Below are positions 27,297 through 37,417 of a DNA stretch of 61,985 nt, piece after piece (within the stretch, counting starts at the first letter, position 1; every line of letters begins with the position of its first letter). The stretch spans positions 1 to 61,985 of the forward strand of contig NZ_MPSB01000015.1 of NCBI RefSeq assembly GCF_001981525.1, read 5' to 3'. Below the pieces are notes generated by a model. It saw only the letters and a program-made list of their open reading frames with translations, was not told the DNA's origin and made no database searches. Both the position numbers and the translations under genes were made by a program. Source of the DNA: Sphingomonas jeddahensis. Its GTDB lineage: Bacteria; Pseudomonadota; Alphaproteobacteria; Sphingomonadales; Sphingomonadaceae.

Positions 27297-27863
27297 ATGA
27301 CCGATACGATGCGGAGCGACACGCCGACGACTGGCGCCGGCTGGGGCTGGATCATCGCCTACGGTGTTCTGTCGATGCTGTTCGGGCTCGCGGCGTTGCT
27401 CTGGCCGTTTCCCGCCACGCTGGCGGCGACGCTGGTGATTGGCGTGGCGTTCGTCTCCTCCGGCGTATTCGCCCTGATCGCCGGTTTTCGCGGCACGGGC
27501 GCGGAAAGCCGCGGCTATTCGATCCTGCTCGGCGTGCTGTCGATCATCGCCGGCGTCGTCATGGTGGCGCGGCCGCTGACGGGCGCGATCTCGCTGACCA
27601 TCGTGGTCGCCGCCTGGTTGCTGGTGCGCGGCGTGGCGGAAATCGCGCTCGGTTTCCGGATGCGGCGGCGGCGCTGGCTGATGGTGGCGCTGGGCGTGGT
27701 GAACATCCTGCTGGCGCTGTTCATCATCGGCACCGTGCCCTTCTCCGCGCTGACGCTGCCGGGGTTCATCCTGGGCGTGAGCTTCCTGTTCGGCGGGGTG
27801 ACCGCGATCATGGCGGGGATAGATCACCGTGCGGGCGCGTCGGCGTTTACGTTTCCTGGGTGA
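27297..27863 (+). CDS. HdeD/DUF308 family membrane protein
   Basis: 188 residues, six hydrophobic helices (for example WIIAYGVLSMLFGLAALLWP, LAATLVIGVAFVSSGVFALIAGF, SILLGVLSIIAGVVMVARPL), the HdeD/DUF308 pattern, which is associated with acid or envelope stress in enterobacteria. Alphaproteobacterial copies are uncharacterised. It is divergent from dnaE and shares the 90-bp gap between them. Confidence 0.85.
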   Translation: MTDTMRSDTPTTGAGWGWIIAYGVLSMLFGLAALLWPFPATLAATLVIGVAFVSSGVFALIAGFRGTGAESRGYSILLGVLSIIAGVVMVARPLTGAISLTIVVAAWLLVRGVAEIALGFRMRRRRWLMVALGVVNILLALFIIGTVPFSALTLPGFILGVSFLFGGVTAIMAGIDHRAGASAFTFPG

Positions 27864-27871
27864 AGGCTCCG

Positions 27872-27961
27872 TCCGGTACGTTCGTGCTGAGCTTGTCGAA
27901 GCACGTGCCAAGCAGCGCAGTCGCCTGGAGCACGCCCTTCGACAGGCTCAGGGCGAACGGA
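27872..27961. repeat. Dispersed inverted repeat (TTCGTGCTGAGCTTGTCGAA type)
   Basis: GTTCGTGCTGAGCTTGTCGA near the left and TTCGACAGGCTCAGGGCGAA near the right are inverted arms; same family as the copy at 14311. Confidence 0.78.
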
Positions 27962-27980
27962 AGAGATCAATCCTGCCCGC

Positions 27981-28460
27981 CTACAGCAACTTCTCGATAT
28001 CCTTGCGAATGTCCTCCGGCTTGGTCGTCGGCGCGTAGCGGTCGATCACCTCGCCCTCGCGGTTCACCAGGAACTTGGTGAAGTTCCACTTGATCGCCTT
28101 GGAACCGAGCAGGCCGGGCGCATCTTTCTTCAGCTGCTCGAACAACGGATCCGCCTGCGGGCCGTTGACGTCAACCTTGGCGAAGACCGGGAAGGTCACG
28201 TCGTAGGTTAGCGAGCAGAAGTTCGCGATCTCCGCCGCATCCCCCGGCTCCTGCGCGCCGAACTGGTTGCACGGGAAACCCAGCACTTCGAAGCCGCGCT
28301 CGGCATAATCGCGGTGTAGCTGTTCCAGCCCCTCATATTGCGGGGTGAAGCCGCATTTGGAGGCCGTGTTGACGATCAGCAGCACCTTGCCGCGATGGTC
28401 GCTGAGCGACGCGGTGCCGCCATCGGCGGTGCGAACCTCGAAATCGGTGACAGCAGCCAT
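27981..28460 (-). CDS. Glutathione peroxidase
   Basis: 159 residues, thioredoxin-fold peroxidase with the peroxidatic Cys in [15 protein letters not shown], the second block [14 protein letters not shown] and the active-site WNFTKFLVN with Gln/Trp/Asn. It reduces hydroperoxides, in bacteria often with thioredoxin rather than glutathione. ATG 28460 (MAAVTDFEV) is preferred over an upstream ATG 36 bp away because the family begins here. Cytoplasmic; no signal peptide. Confidence 0.92.
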   Translation of the reverse strand: MAAVTDFEVRTADGGTASLSDHRGKVLLIVNTASKCGFTPQYEGLEQLHRDYAERGFEVLGFPCNQFGAQEPGDAAEIANFCSLTYDVTFPVFAKVDVNGPQADPLFEQLKKDAPGLLGSKAIKWNFTKFLVNREGEVIDRYAPTTKPEDIRKDIEKLL

Positions 28461-28509
28461 TGGTCCCTCCCCTTTGCTCGCGTGAGGGTGTCGCAATCAC
28501 GGGCGCGAC

Positions 28510-29190
28510 TCAAGCCGCTTCGATGACGCCCTCATGCAGCCGCACCACCCGGTCCATCCGTGCGGCGAGCCGCTCGTTATGCGTGGCGATCAGCGCCGCC
28601 GAGCCTTCCTCGCGCACCAGCCGGAGGAATTCCCCGAGCACACGATCTGCGGTGCTTTCGTCAAGGTTGCCGGTCGGCTCGTCGGCGAGCACCAGCGCCG
28701 GGCGATTGGCAAGCGCGCGGGCGACCGCCACGCGCTGCTGCTCGCCGCCCGACAGCTGACTGGGGCGGTGCGTCAAACGGTGGCCGAGGCCGAGTGCGGT
28801 GAGCAACGTCGTCGCGCGTGCCTCCGCCACATCCTGCGTGGCGCCATGGATCAGCTGCGGCAGGACGACATTCTCGATCGCGTTGAAGTCCGGCAGCAGG
28901 TGATGGAACTGATAAACGAAGCCCAGCCGGTCGCGGCGCACCACCGTGCGGCCTGGGGCGTCGAGCTGCGCGGCCTCCTCGCCCGCGATGCGGATCGAGC
29001 CATCGAACCCGCCTTCGAGCAGGCCGACCGCCTGAAGAAGCGTGGACTTGCCCGAGCCGGACGGGCCGAGCAGCGCGACGATCTCGCCCGGTCCCACCGA
29101 AAGGTTCACGCCGCGCAAGACGTCGATCGTCTCGCCGCCTTGCGTGAAGCTGCGGGAGAGACCGCGCGTTTCGAGGACCGCCTCACTCAT
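28510..29190 (-). CDS. lolD: Lipoprotein-releasing ABC transporter ATP-binding protein
   Basis: 226 residues. Walker [13 protein letters not shown], the LolD-specific helix [20 protein letters not shown], signature [16 protein letters not shown] and Walker [13 protein letters not shown] are all present. It powers release of outer-membrane lipoproteins from the inner membrane. It overlaps the upstream lolC/E gene by 8 bp on the same strand, so the two form an operon. Confidence 0.92.
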   Translation of the reverse strand: MSEAVLETRGLSRSFTQGGETIDVLRGVNLSVGPGEIVALLGPSGSGKSTLLQAVGLLEGGFDGSIRIAGEEAAQLDAPGRTVVRRDRLGFVYQFHHLLPDFNAIENVVLPQLIHGATQDVAEARATTLLTALGLGHRLTHRPSQLSGGEQQRVAVARALANRPALVLADEPTGNLDESTADRVLGEFLRLVREEGSAALIATHNERLAARMDRVVRLHEGVIEAA

Positions 29191-30433
29191 ACCTAAGCAC
29201 CTGCACAGGATCGGTGCTGGCCGCCTTGTACGCCGGGTATACCGTTGCCAGCAGCGTCATCAGCGCAGTGATCAGCACGATGGCGACGATCTCCACCGGA
29301 TCGGGTTTGGACGGCAGCTCGGTGAGATAGCGGATCGATGGATCCCACAATTCCTGCCCCGTCACGAACTGCACGAAGTTCACCACCGCCTGGCGATAGA
29401 AGAGGAACACCGCGCCCAGCACCAGCCCCGCCACGATGCCTAGCGCGCCGATGATCGTACCCACCGTCATGAAGATGCGCATCATCGCGCCCCTTGTCGC
29501 ACCCATCGTGCGCAGGATCGCGATGTCGCGCGTCTTGGCGCGCACCAGCATGATCAGCGACGAGGCGATGTTGAACGCCGCCACCAGAATGATGATGCAC
29601 AGCACGACAAACATCGCGACACGCTCGACGGCCAGCGCCTCGAACAATTGCGCGTTCATCTGGCGCCAGTCGCTCACCACCGCGAACCGGCCGACCTTTT
29701 CGGCGAGCGGGGCCAGGATCTGGCCGACGCGATCGGCATTCACCGTCTCGACCTCGATCATGCCTACGGTATCGCCGAGCAGCAGCAACGTCTGCGCATC
29801 CTCCATCGGCATGATGACGTACGCCTTGTCGAAATCGTACACACCGATCTCGAACACCGCAGACACGGTGTAATTGACGTAGCGCGGCACGGTGCCGAAC
29901 GGCGTCGTCTGGCCGGCGGGATTGATCAGCGTGATCTCCGATCCGACCGTCGCACCCAGCGATTCGGCGAGCCGCGAGCCAAGCGCGACGCGGCCCGAAC
30001 CGGGCGTGAGCGAGGCGACCGTGCCGGTGATCACCTTGTTGCCGATCGTGGAATTGCCGCGGATGTCCTCCACCCGCATGCCGCGCACCAGCACCGCCTC
30101 CACCCGCCCATTGTAGGTCGACATCAGTGGCTGCTCGACCAGCGGCACCGCGCTGGTGACGCCGGGCGTCGCCTTCGCTTCCTTGATGACGTCGCGCCAG
30201 TCGGTCAGCCGACCGCCGATCCCCTGCACCACCGCATGGCCGTTCAGCCCGACAATCTTGTCGAAAAGCTCGGCGCGGAAGCCGTTCATGACGCTCATCA
30301 CGATCACCAGCGCCGCGACGCCCAGCATCACCGCGCCGAGGCTAAAGCCGGCAACAAGGACGATGAAGCGCTCGCCGCGACCGGGAAGCAGATAGCGCCG
30401 CGCGATCATTCGTTCATAGCGCGACAGGATCAT
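29183..30433 (-). CDS. lolC: Lipoprotein-releasing ABC transporter permease, LolC/LolE family
   Basis: 416 residues. [20 protein letters not shown], then TM1 ([20 protein letters not shown]), a large periplasmic domain (residues about 60-270) and three C-terminal helices ([61 protein letters not shown]) give the FtsX/LolC-LolE permease layout. A single gene here, as in alphaproteobacteria with one fused LolC/E-type permease (LolF-like). ATG 30433 is preferred; upstream residues are non-coding-like. Overlaps lolD. Confidence 0.9.
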   Translation of the reverse strand: MILSRYERMIARRYLLPGRGERFIVLVAGFSLGAVMLGVAALVIVMSVMNGFRAELFDKIVGLNGHAVVQGIGGRLTDWRDVIKEAKATPGVTSAVPLVEQPLMSTYNGRVEAVLVRGMRVEDIRGNSTIGNKVITGTVASLTPGSGRVALGSRLAESLGATVGSEITLINPAGQTTPFGTVPRYVNYTVSAVFEIGVYDFDKAYVIMPMEDAQTLLLLGDTVGMIEVETVNADRVGQILAPLAEKVGRFAVVSDWRQMNAQLFEALAVERVAMFVVLCIIILVAAFNIASSLIMLVRAKTRDIAILRTMGATRGAMMRIFMTVGTIIGALGIVAGLVLGAVFLFYRQAVVNFVQFVTGQELWDPSIRYLTELPSKPDPVEIVAIVLITALMTLLATVYPAYKAASTDPVQVLRYE

Positions 30434-30594
30434 GGCCCGGGCTCTATCGGCGCGCCGCCAGGCTGGCAACGGCGCTGTTGCGGAATCGTCACAGGGCGCG
30501 CCCAATCGGTTTAGCTGACGTTCATTTTCATGGACGATCGCCAGCCGAGCACCTAGCAACAATGACACTGGCACACAGGCAATGGCCGTGGTTC

Positions 30595-30712
30595 GGGGAA
30601 ACGCTTTCCGCCCCGCCTCCTAGATGAGGCGCGCGGGCGAAGGCACAAGGGGGCTGACGAGCAATCGTCACGCAGGCGCCCGGGTCGGAAACGATCCGGG
30701 CGTTTGCTTTTT
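30595..30712 (+). ncRNA. Candidate structured small RNA or leader with terminator
   Basis: In the 369-bp gap between lolC and the hydrolase, four successive perfect hairpins occur: GGAAA-cgc-TTTCC (30597-30609), CGCCTC-ctagat-GAGGCG (30614-30631), TGACGA-gcaa-TCGTCA with a GNRA tetraloop (30655-30670) and CGCCCGG-N12-CCGGGCG (30677-30702) followed by TTTGCTTTTT, an intrinsic terminator. No ORF fits. It could be a stand-alone sRNA or an attenuator leader of the hydrolase gene, whose start is about 90 bp downstream. No known family was recognised. Confidence 0.5.
30677..30712 (+). terminator. Intrinsic terminator of the candidate small RNA
   Basis: CGCCCGG and CCGGGCG form a 7-bp stem with a 12-nt loop, followed by TTTGCTTTTT. 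Confidence 0.75.
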
Positions 30713-30802
30713 CCGACGAGCCGGACGTGTTGTCGCGCGTAGAAATGATCTTCCGCTGATCCAGATCGTTGTTCGGGCAACGCTGGAGATTACGGTGCGC
30801 GT

Positions 30803-31387
30803 ATGGACAACAAGGCTGCGATCCTCGTCATCGATCTTCTCAACACGTTCGACTTCAGTGGCGGCGACGTCCTGAAGCAAGCGGTGGCGGATATGATCGA
30901 TCCGATCACATCGCTTCGGCAGCAGGCCGCTGCGGCGGATGTGCCGGTGATCTTCGTCAACGACAATTACGGGCGCTGGCACGACGAGCCCCGCGATCTG
31001 ATCGCCTATGTCGCCGGCGGCAAAGGTGGCGATCTGATCGAGAAGGTGAAGCCAGCGCCTGACGATTATTTCGTCATCAAGCCCGAATCCTCCGGCTTCT
31101 ACGCCACCACTCTGCCGGCATTGCTGCCGCGGCTCGGCGTATCGCGGCTGGTGCTGATCGGCGTGGCGGCGGACATCTGCGTGTTGTTCACCGCTGCCGA
31201 CGCCCACATGCGTGAATATGATCTTTGGGTACCGAGCGACCTGGTTGCCTCGCAGCATAAGGAGCGTGCGGGTTGGGCATTGGAGATGATGGAGAACGGA
31301 ATGAGCGCTGACACGCGCGCGACAACCGATCTTTCACTGGCGGAATGGCTGGCGAGCAAGCCAAAGGTGAAGGCGGGCGGCGGCTGA
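30803..31387 (+). CDS. Isochorismatase-family cysteine hydrolase
   Basis: 194 residues. N-terminal AAILVIDLLNTFDF with the catalytic Asp, Lys in EKVKPAPDDYFVIKPESSGFYATTLP, and catalytic Cys in GVAADICVLFTAADAHMREY make the Asp-Lys-Cys triad of the family. Substrates in this family range from isochorismate to nicotinamide, biuret and ureidoacrylate; none is indicated here. The next gene follows 41 bp later. Confidence 0.85.
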   Translation: MDNKAAILVIDLLNTFDFSGGDVLKQAVADMIDPITSLRQQAAAADVPVIFVNDNYGRWHDEPRDLIAYVAGGKGGDLIEKVKPAPDDYFVIKPESSGFYATTLPALLPRLGVSRLVLIGVAADICVLFTAADAHMREYDLWVPSDLVASQHKERAGWALEMMENGMSADTRATTDLSLAEWLASKPKVKAGGG

Positions 31388-31428
31388 CGGCTGGTGCAAC
31401 GCGCTACGCGCTGCCACGTTCATGCGCG

Positions 31429-32523
31429 ATGAGCCGGCTTTCCCCCGATGATGATGACGCACGATACATCCGCCGGTTGTTCCTGGCACTGGGCGTCATC
31501 GCGCTGGCGACGACGCTTTACTTCACAGGCGATCTGCTGATCCTGGCATTCGGGTCGGTCCTTGGCGCGATCGTCATTCATGCGCTGGCTGAGATTTACG
31601 AGGAACGGCTGCGCGTGCCCGCTCGCCCGGCGTTGGGCGCTGCGATCATCACCGTGCTCGCCATCATTGTCTTTCTCGGCTGGCTATTCGGGGTCGAGTT
31701 CCGCACCCAGGTCAATGTGCTCGTCACCCGCTTGCCCGACATCCTCCACGAGATCGGCGCCCAGCTCTCCGTGTCGCCCGTTGGTGCCAAGGTGGTGGAT
31801 GCTGTGCGCGTCGCCTTTGCGGGCAGCCGCGTGGCGCAGGACATCGGAGGGCTGGCCGAAGGAGCCGGTCAGTTCGTGCTCAACGCCCTGCTGGTGCTGG
31901 TCGGCGCGATCTTCTTCGCCGTCGATCCCAAGGTCTATGAGCGTGGGTTCCTGCTGCTGATGCCGCCCTCCAAGCGTGCGGCAATGGAGGACGCGTTGCT
32001 CGACACCGCCTCCACGCTGCGGCTGTGGCTGCGCGCGCAGCTTATACAGATGACCACCATGGGCGTGCTGGTCGGCATCGGCCTGTGGCTGGTGGGCGTG
32101 CCGTCCGCCCCCGCTCTCGGCCTGCTCACCGGCCTTAGCGAGTTCATCCCTTATGTCGGGCCACTGGCCGCCATGGTGCCGGCGCTGGGGCTCGCCGCGA
32201 CCGAATCCGTCAGTCACGTGCTGTGGACCCTTGGCGTGTTTGCCGCGGTGCGCGTGGTGCAAACCAACTTCATCACCCCCTTCGTCACCAGCCGCGTCGT
32301 GGCGATCCCGCCGGCCGTCACCCTGTTCGCGATCCTCGCGATCGGCGCGGTGTTTGGTTTGTTCGGGCTGTTCTTCTCGGCGGCGATGCTGGTGGTGATC
32401 TACACGCTCGTACGCAGCCTTTATCTGCGCGACACCCTGGGGGAAGATATCCCGCGCACGCGCCACCGCACCCTTTTCGATTCCGCTGGTCATCGCCGCG
32501 ACTCGCCGGAAAAGCTGGATTAA
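31429..32523 (+). CDS. AI-2E family (PerM-like) transporter
   Basis: 364 residues with about eight membrane helices and the hallmark central amphipathic region, for example LGVIALATTLYFTGDLLILA, PALGAAIITVLAIIVFLGWL, GLWLVGVPSAPALGLLTGL and LFGLFFSAAMLVVIYTLV, which fits the AI-2E/PerM family. Substrates of the family are mostly unknown. ATG 31429 is chosen; the preceding 28 codons lack family similarity. The C-terminus ends 56 bp upstream of the ctrA start region and includes a GANTC site at 32479. Confidence 0.82.
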   Translation: MSRLSPDDDDARYIRRLFLALGVIALATTLYFTGDLLILAFGSVLGAIVIHALAEIYEERLRVPARPALGAAIITVLAIIVFLGWLFGVEFRTQVNVLVTRLPDILHEIGAQLSVSPVGAKVVDAVRVAFAGSRVAQDIGGLAEGAGQFVLNALLVLVGAIFFAVDPKVYERGFLLLMPPSKRAAMEDALLDTASTLRLWLRAQLIQMTTMGVLVGIGLWLVGVPSAPALGLLTGLSEFIPYVGPLAAMVPALGLAATESVSHVLWTLGVFAAVRVVQTNFITPFVTSRVVAIPPAVTLFAILAIGAVFGLFGLFFSAAMLVVIYTLVRSLYLRDTLGEDIPRTRHRTLFDSAGHRRDSPEKLD

Positions 32524-32534
32524 TGTCTTATTTA
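32520..32534 (+). promoter_or_regulatory. Candidate CtrA binding site upstream of ctrA
   Basis: TTAA-N7-TTTA at 32520-32534 differs by one base in the second half from the CtrA consensus TTAA-N7-TTAA. It lies 84 bp upstream of the ctrA start, consistent with autoregulation. A GATTC (CcrM-type GANTC) site is present further upstream at 32479. Confidence 0.5.
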
Positions 32535-32617
32535 CCTTTTGCGTTCAGATGTTGAATGGTTAATGGATCGCTTGGGGCGTGACGGTCAGCCGGACGCTCG
32601 CAAACGGGGGAATACGG

Positions 32618-33316
<699 letters not shown>

Positions 33317-33341
33317 ACGACCTGTCGTTTCTCGTGAGAAA

Positions 33342-33373
33342 GGCTGCGGTGTCGGGGGCACCGCGGCCTTTTT
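33342..33373 (+). terminator. Intrinsic terminator after ctrA
   Basis: GGCTGCGGTG and CACCGCGGCC pair (one mismatch) around TCGGGGG, followed by TTTTT, 25 bp after the ctrA stop. Confidence 0.8.
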
Positions 33374-33426
33374 CGTGTGCATGCCGGCACGGAGCCACGA
33401 CGGCTCCCGGTGATGCGATCGACGCT

Positions 33427-34596
33427 TCAGCGCCGCGCGACCATTTCGCCGAGGTGATCACGCAGACCAGCGGCATTGGCAGCCCAGGTGAAGCGCGCCG
33501 CATGCGCCCGCACCGTTTCCTGCGACGGCGGCGCGGCGAGCAGCTGAGCGATCGCATCGGCAAAGGCTGCAGGGTCGCGCGCCGCGATCCTGCCCGCGCT
33601 GGGACCGGTGACGACTTCACCAGCCCCGCCGGCGCTCGTGATGACGATCGGTGTCCCGCAGGCAAGCGCCTCCACCCAGGCATTCGCCAGACCTTCGGAG
33701 GCGGAAGCGAGCGCCATCACATCGGCTGCCGCGACCAACGCCGGCAGATCGGCATGCGGCACCGGGCCGAGCACGCGGACACGGTTCTCCAGGCCGGCAC
33801 GGGCAATCGCTGCCGTGATCGCCGTGCGAGCCGGACCCTCGCCGGCGATCAACAGCGTCGCACCCGGCACGCGTGCGATCGCCTCCACCACGATCTCATG
33901 CCCCTTGCGCGGAATCAGCGCCCCCACCGACACGATCAGCGGGCCCATTACGCCGAGCCCCGCCTTTGCCGGTCCTCGATCGACAGGAACGAATCGCTCG
34001 AGATCAACCCCCGTATGATGCACGCGGATCCGATCGGCCGGAATGCCGATCGCCACCATGTCGTCACGCATCGCTGCCGACACGGCCAGCAGTCCATCGG
34101 CTGATCGCCCCGCTGCACGCACCTGACCAGCGGTTGCCTGCTGATGCCCCCACAAGTGCACGTCGGCGCCGCGCGCCTTTATCGAGACCGGCACGCCATA
34201 ACGCCGCCCCAGCGCTACCGCCGCCGGCCCGTCCGGGAAGAAGAAGGAGGCATCGATCACGTCAAAAGCGAAGCGCGCCCGTATCCCATCCAACAGGGGG
34301 ATCAACGCGCGGGTCAGCGCCGCAACATGAAACCGGCCTTGCGTCGCCGGCCACGCGGTGAAGCGCGGGCGATGCACGGCCAGCCCCTTCCACGTCTCCG
34401 CAGCGGGGAGCGCCGCCAGCGCGCGATAATGCGGATGCTGCCGCAGCGGCCAGGGCGGTAGGCCGACCGGCGCCACCACTTCAACCTCAACCTCAGTATC
34501 CGCTGCCAACCCGATCGTCTGCCGTTCCACGAACACGCCGAAATTGGGCCGCGACCGATCGGGAAACAGGGTGGAAAGCGTCAGGACGCGAAGCAT
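33427..34596 (-). CDS. GT4-family glycosyltransferase
   Basis: 389 residues of the GT-B fold. MLRVLTLSTLFPDRSRPNFG and the N-terminal acceptor domain are followed by the donor domain with IRVHHTGVDLERFVPV, ISVGALIPRKGHEIVVEAI-type strand (VSVGALIPRKGHE), NRVRVLGPVPHADLPALVAAADVMALAS and the E-x7-E motif SEGLANAWVEALACGTPIV. It adds an unknown sugar, probably to a surface polysaccharide or lipid. Isolated gene, convergent with ctrA. Confidence 0.87.
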   Translation of the reverse strand: MLRVLTLSTLFPDRSRPNFGVFVERQTIGLAADTEVEVEVVAPVGLPPWPLRQHPHYRALAALPAAETWKGLAVHRPRFTAWPATQGRFHVAALTRALIPLLDGIRARFAFDVIDASFFFPDGPAAVALGRRYGVPVSIKARGADVHLWGHQQATAGQVRAAGRSADGLLAVSAAMRDDMVAIGIPADRIRVHHTGVDLERFVPVDRGPAKAGLGVMGPLIVSVGALIPRKGHEIVVEAIARVPGATLLIAGEGPARTAITAAIARAGLENRVRVLGPVPHADLPALVAAADVMALASASEGLANAWVEALACGTPIVITSAGGAGEVVTGPSAGRIAARDPAAFADAIAQLLAAPPSQETVRAHAARFTWAANAAGLRDHLGEMVARR

Positions 34597-34681
34597 GATC
34601 CCCCTCTGGCACGCGTCTGGTTAAGACCATATCGCCATCCGCGTTCTGGCCTCCCCTTTTGCGTCCTGCTACATCGCCGCG

Positions 34682-35656
34682 ATGGGGCACGCGCATCACG
34701 GCCATGGGCATTCTCACGGCCACCATCATGGACATGGGCACGACCATCATCACGGGCACGGGCATCATCACCATCCCGCGCCGCCCGCATCATGGGATCG
34801 CGCCTTCGCGATCGGCATCGGCCTCAACCTTGTTTATGTGATCGCCGAGGCCAGTGCCGGATTGTGGACCGGCTCGGTCGCGCTGCTTGCCGACGCGGGG
34901 CACAATCTATCGGACGTGCTCGGCTTGGCGGTTGCCTGGGGCGGCGCCGCACTGGCGCGCACGCCGCCGTCGAAGCGCTTCACTTACGGGCTGAAGGGTT
35001 CGACGATCCTGGCCGCGCTCGCAAACGCGGTGCTGCTGTTGGTCGCGCTCGGCGCGATCGCGCTGGAGGCAACGCATCGCTTCGCCGATCCGGCGCCGGT
35101 CCCCGGCCTCACCGTCTCGGCAGTCGCAGCGGTCGGCATCGTCATCAACGGCCTCACCGCCTGGCTATTCGCGCGCGGGCGCAAGGGCGACCTCAATATT
35201 CGCGGCGCCTATCTCCACATGCTCGCCGATGCGGCAGTCTCGGGCGGTGTGGTGCTCGCGGGCATTGGCATTTGGCTGACCGGTCTGGGCTGGATCGACC
35301 CGATCGTCAGCCTCGTCATCGCCGCGCTGATCTTCTGGCAGACTTGGGGCTTGCTGCGCGAGACAGTGGAAATGAGCCTCGCCGCCGTGCCCCGCGCGAT
35401 CGACTACGACCGGGTACGGGAGTCGCTCGCGACGCTGCCGGGCGTGGCGCAAGTGCACGATCTCCACATCTGGCCGATGTCGACCACCGAGCCGGTGCTC
35501 ACCGCGCATCTGCTGATGCCCGCCGGCCATCCCGGCGATGCGTTTCTCGCCAGCGCGCAGGACATGCTCCACCACAACTTCGGCATCGGCCACGCTACGC
35601 TTCAGGTCGAAACAGGCGAAGCGCCATGCGTGCTGGAGCCTGCCGGGGCAGTGTAG
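34682..35656 (+). CDS. Cation diffusion facilitator (Zn/Co/Cd exporter), His-rich N-terminus
   Basis: 324 residues. The first 30 residues carry 16 or so His with Gly and Asp (MGHAHHGHGHSHGHHH...), a metal-binding tail. Six helices follow, with the HxxxD site motifs AGHNLSDV in TM2 and HMLADAAVS in TM5, and a cytoplasmic C-terminal domain (TLPGVAQVHDLHIWPMSTTE). It exports Zn, Cd or Co in exchange for protons. The reverse strand of the His repeat reads as a Met/Val-rich frame, which is a shadow. Confidence 0.92.
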   Translation: MGHAHHGHGHSHGHHHGHGHDHHHGHGHHHHPAPPASWDRAFAIGIGLNLVYVIAEASAGLWTGSVALLADAGHNLSDVLGLAVAWGGAALARTPPSKRFTYGLKGSTILAALANAVLLLVALGAIALEATHRFADPAPVPGLTVSAVAAVGIVINGLTAWLFARGRKGDLNIRGAYLHMLADAAVSGGVVLAGIGIWLTGLGWIDPIVSLVIAALIFWQTWGLLRETVEMSLAAVPRAIDYDRVRESLATLPGVAQVHDLHIWPMSTTEPVLTAHLLMPAGHPGDAFLASAQDMLHHNFGIGHATLQVETGEAPCVLEPAGAV

Positions 35657-35675
35657 ATCACTGTCGTAAACGCGC

Positions 35676-36005
35676 TCAAGGCCCCGCGGTGCGGGACCAC
35701 AGGTTCATCACGATCACGCCCGCAATGATCAGCCCCATGCCGATCATCGCCGCCGCATCTAGCTTCTGCCCCTGCACGATCCAGGCGATGCCGGCGATCA
35801 GGACGATACCGACGCCAGACCAGATGGCATAGGCAATCCCTGTCGGAATGTGCCGCAGCGTCAGGGATAGAAAGTAGAAGGCGACGAGATAACCGAGCAC
35901 CATGATCGCGGTCGGCAGTGGCTGGCTGAACCCCTCCGATTGCTTGAGGAACGACGTCGCAATCACTTCGGCGACGATCGCTATCCCCAGAAAGACGTAG
36001 CTCAC
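35676..36005 (-). CDS. SMR-family multidrug/quaternary ammonium exporter
   Basis: 109 residues, four helices, with the essential Glu of SMR transporters at position 13 (FLGIAIVAEVIATS), the helix-4 dimer region and the conserved SLTLRHIPTGIAYAIWSGVGIVLI. EmrE/QacE subtype rather than SugE. It exports cationic drugs or guanidinium by proton antiport. It is followed 7 bp later (upstream in gene direction) by the polyprenyl synthase. Confidence 0.92.
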   Translation of the reverse strand: MSYVFLGIAIVAEVIATSFLKQSEGFSQPLPTAIMVLGYLVAFYFLSLTLRHIPTGIAYAIWSGVGIVLIAGIAWIVQGQKLDAAAMIGMGLIIAGVIVMNLWSRTAGP

Positions 36006-36012
36006 GCCGCGA

Positions 36013-37023
36013 TCAATATACCCGCGCCACCGCGAACTCGACCGCTTCGATCATCGCGTCCTTCGCCGGGCCGCCCGCGAACGGCGCAATCGCTTCGATC
36101 GCCCGCTGGCCATAATGCCGGGCGCGCGCGATCGTATCGTCCACCGCCCGCGTGGCCCGCACCAGATCCACCGCATGCGCGAAATCGGCATCGCTGTCGC
36201 GCCGACCTTCGACTGCATCCTTCCAGAACTGCCGCTCTTCCTCATTGCCGCGCGCATAGGCGAGGATCATCGGAAGGGTCATCTTGCCCTCGCGGAAATC
36301 GTCGCCTGCGTCCTTGCCCATCGTTCCCGCGTCCGACGTATAATCGATCGCGTCGTCGACCAGCTGGAAAGCGATGCCGAGATTGCGGCCATAAGCGTCG
36401 AGCGCCGCCTCCTCCGCCTCGGGCCGCTCGGCAACGACCGCCGCGATGCGGCAAGCGGCGGCGAACAGCGCCGCTGTCTTGGCGTCGATGATCTCGAGAT
36501 AGCGATCCTCGCCCAGGTCCACGCGCCGCGCGGCGGTGAGCTGGTTCACCTCGCCTTCCGCGATCACGGCGGAGGCGTTGGACAGGATCTTGAGCGCCTT
36601 GAGGCTCCCCGCCTCAACCATCAGCTCGAACGAGCGTGAGAACAGGAAATCGCCGACCAGCACGCTCGCCGGATTGCCCCAGATCAGATTGGCCGTGCGC
36701 TTGCCGCGGCGCATGTCTGACCCATCGACGACATCGTCGTGCAACAACGTCGCGGTATGGATGAACTCCACTGCGGCAGCGAGACCGTGATGGCGTGAGC
36801 CCGAATAACCAAGCAGCCGCGCGCTCGCCAGCGTCAGCATCGGCCGCATGCGTTTGCCGCCGCCGGCGATCAGATGGCCGGCGAGTTCGGGAATCAACGG
36901 TATCTCGGATTGCATGCGATCGCGGATCGCGACGTTCACGAGGGTCATGTCGTCGGTGACGAGATCGATCATCGGGTCGAGCGAAGGCTCGGAGCCGGCA
37001 AGGCGGTGGACGGTAGCGCTCAT
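36013..37023 (-). CDS. ispB: Polyprenyl (octaprenyl-type) diphosphate synthase
   Basis: 336 residues. First Asp-rich motif LLHDDVVDGSDMRRG (DDxxD) and second LVDDAIDYTSD are intact; GGKRMRPMLTLASARLLG precedes. The bulk of residues before the first motif (small and aliphatic) suggests a long product, supplying the ubiquinone side chain. The SMR gene is 7 bp downstream on the same strand. Confidence 0.88.
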   Translation of the reverse strand: MSATVHRLAGSEPSLDPMIDLVTDDMTLVNVAIRDRMQSEIPLIPELAGHLIAGGGKRMRPMLTLASARLLGYSGSRHHGLAAAVEFIHTATLLHDDVVDGSDMRRGKRTANLIWGNPASVLVGDFLFSRSFELMVEAGSLKALKILSNASAVIAEGEVNQLTAARRVDLGEDRYLEIIDAKTAALFAAACRIAAVVAERPEAEEAALDAYGRNLGIAFQLVDDAIDYTSDAGTMGKDAGDDFREGKMTLPMILAYARGNEEERQFWKDAVEGRRDSDADFAHAVDLVRATRAVDDTIARARHYGQRAIEAIAPFAGGPAKDAMIEAVEFAVARVY

Positions 37024-37085
37024 CTGAAAGTGCCTCTACGGACGCCGGGCGGGCGCCGCAATGGGCCGTGCAGCGGAGGGCGAGA

Positions 37086-37364
37086 ATGGCAGACGACGTG
37101 CTGAAGGGCTATCGCAAGAGCATCGACAATATCGATGCGGCGCTGGTCTGCCTCCTCGCCGAGCGTTTCAAGGTCACCCAGGCCGTCGGCCGGCACAAGG
37201 CGGAAGCCGGCCTGCCCGCCGCCGATCCCGGCCGCGAGGAACAGCAGATCGCCCGGCTACGCACGCTGGCGGAAGAAGCGGAACTCGATCCCGAATTCAG
37301 CGAGAAGTTCCTGCGCTTCATCATCGACGAAGTGATCCGCCACCACCGCCAGATGCAGGGGTGA
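37086..37364 (+). CDS. Chorismate mutase (AroQ type)
   Basis: 92 residues, all alpha, with the AroQ pattern: RKSIDNIDAALVCLLAERFKV (Arg and Asp/Leu), GRHKAEAGLPAADPGREEQQI with the catalytic Lys/Arg, and the C-terminal helix FLRFIIDEVIRHHRQM. It converts chorismate to prephenate for phenylalanine/tyrosine. ATG 37086 follows GGAGGGCGAGA. Divergent from the polyprenyl synthase. Confidence 0.9.
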   Translation: MADDVLKGYRKSIDNIDAALVCLLAERFKVTQAVGRHKAEAGLPAADPGREEQQIARLRTLAEEAELDPEFSEKFLRFIIDEVIRHHRQMQG

Positions 37365-37417
37365 GAAAATCCGCCTCTCCCCTCGGGGGAGAACGTGGGG
37401 GTGAGTGGCGACGAAAT

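Noticed and set aside
34493..34774. Met/Val-rich minus-strand frame opposite the His-rich CDF N-terminus
   Set aside because: It is the complement of CAT/GGC codons of the His tail; no ribosome site and no domain.
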